Below are positions 63,804-64,000 of a stretch of DNA of 64,000 nucleotides, one piece after another (position 1 is the first letter of the stretch; each line of letters starts with the position of its first letter). The stretch is from positions 5,721,001 through 5,785,000 of the forward strand of contig NZ_JBGNFV010000001.1 in the NCBI RefSeq assembly GCF_041449215.1, in the 5' to 3' direction. The notes below the pieces were generated by a model. The model searched no databases, was not told where the DNA came from, and was given only the letters and a program-made list of their open reading frames with translations. Source of the DNA: Roseivirga sp. BDSF3-8. GTDB taxonomy: Bacteria; Bacteroidota; Bacteroidia; Cytophagales; Cyclobacteriaceae. A program made the position numbers and the translations under genes.

Positions 63804-64000
63804 ATGAAATCATACCACCTGTTCGAAGCCTACGGGGTAGAACTAGAATACATGATTGTAGACAGGAGTGACCTTAGTGTAAAACCTGTTTCAGACAAAG
63901 TAATGGAAAAGGTAACCGGCTTTATCACCGATGAGGTAATCGGCCCGGATATCAGTTGGAGTAACGAGCTAGTCCTCCACGTAATAGAATTAAAAACCAC
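63804..64000 (+). CDS. GCS2-type glutamate-cysteine ligase family protein (N-terminal part)
   Basis: 65 codons are visible before the window ends. MKSYHLFEAYGVELEYMIVD gives the GxELEx2-(V/I)D strand that opens the GCS2/carboxylate-amine ligase family. These enzymes form peptide bonds using ATP in a glutamine-synthetase-like fold. Two bases after the RimK stop, so same operon. Confidence 0.75.
   Translation, partial: MKSYHLFEAYGVELEYMIVDRSDLSVKPVSDKVMEKVTGFITDEVIGPDISWSNELVLHVIELKT

Overview
The window reads as chromosome of a Bacteroidota bacterium, most likely Cytophagales-like. The evidence is the long (663 aa) IspG, a GT3-type glycogen synthase, DUF6728, DUF1573 and YwqK-repeat proteins, an HTTM protein, many short lipoproteins, -7 boxes of the TAnnTTTG type and weak Shine-Dalgarno sites. 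Genus cannot be decided from the sequence alone. Most of the window is ordinary housekeeping and metabolic DNA on both strands.

Layout. 1-7.5 kb: the end of an RND/MMPL exporter, a GH113-like glycosidase lipoprotein, a TetR regulator, glycogen synthase, and a BlaI/M56 sensor-repressor pair preceded by three near-identical operators. 7.7-17 kb: a small secreted protein, an HTTM protein, leuS, an acidic lipoprotein, MmcQ/YjbR, DUF6728, an IS200 element and ispG. 17-31 kb: a barrel protein/lipoprotein pair, a membrane adenylate/guanylate cyclase, an SDR, an MlaE/MlaF-type ABC importer with a PhzF protein, a CapA-type phosphoesterase, MerR, dprA, DUF5996, a nitroreductase, two secreted unknowns, and DnaJ-TPR and TPR proteins. 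31.5-50 kb: HMG-CoA lyase, an SPFH protein, metF and metH behind a SAM-I riboswitch, convergent ppx/ppk1, gyrB, a CxxC protein, a CoA-binding protein, a flavoprotein and a long YwqK repeat protein. 50-52 kb: tryptophan 2,3-dioxygenase divergent from a glutaryl-CoA-dehydrogenase-like gene. 55-64 kb: DUF1573, trpS, a gene-free 600-base stretch, a secreted unknown, an NAD(P)-binding protein, a membrane protein overlapping an AstE-like deacylase, then an operon of C39-like peptidase, RLAN/RimK ATP-grasp ligase and GCS2-type ligase cut by the window end.

The most unusual content is a set of three very short genes that look like precursors of ribosomally made, modified peptides (RiPPs). Two are paralogues in tandem (52477-52623 and 54310-55038): each encodes a 28-residue leader of the L-x-V-x-SF-x-T type ending in Gly-Gly, followed by a 20-21 residue core ending in YPCFL. 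The locus has been hit twice by transposons. A complete IS4-family element (52717-54087, 15-bp inverted repeats, 8-bp target duplication) sits between the two genes. An IS200 element, apparently identical to the copy at 14438-15022, splits the second gene inside its leader; removing it restores a 49-codon reading frame. A third, more distant relative with the same leader pattern lies alone at 32835-32966 on the minus strand. No LanB/LanC-like enzyme, radical SAM maturase or peptide transporter is visible in the window, so maturation enzymes, if any, must lie elsewhere.

Other non-coding signals: the SAM riboswitch with its own promoter, the BlaI operators, a candidate structured RNA at 57406-57575 with two hairpins sharing a GGTCGCGT loop, an 11-bp tandem repeat just beyond it, and about seventeen Rho-independent terminators or terminator-like hairpins that delimit the transcription units.
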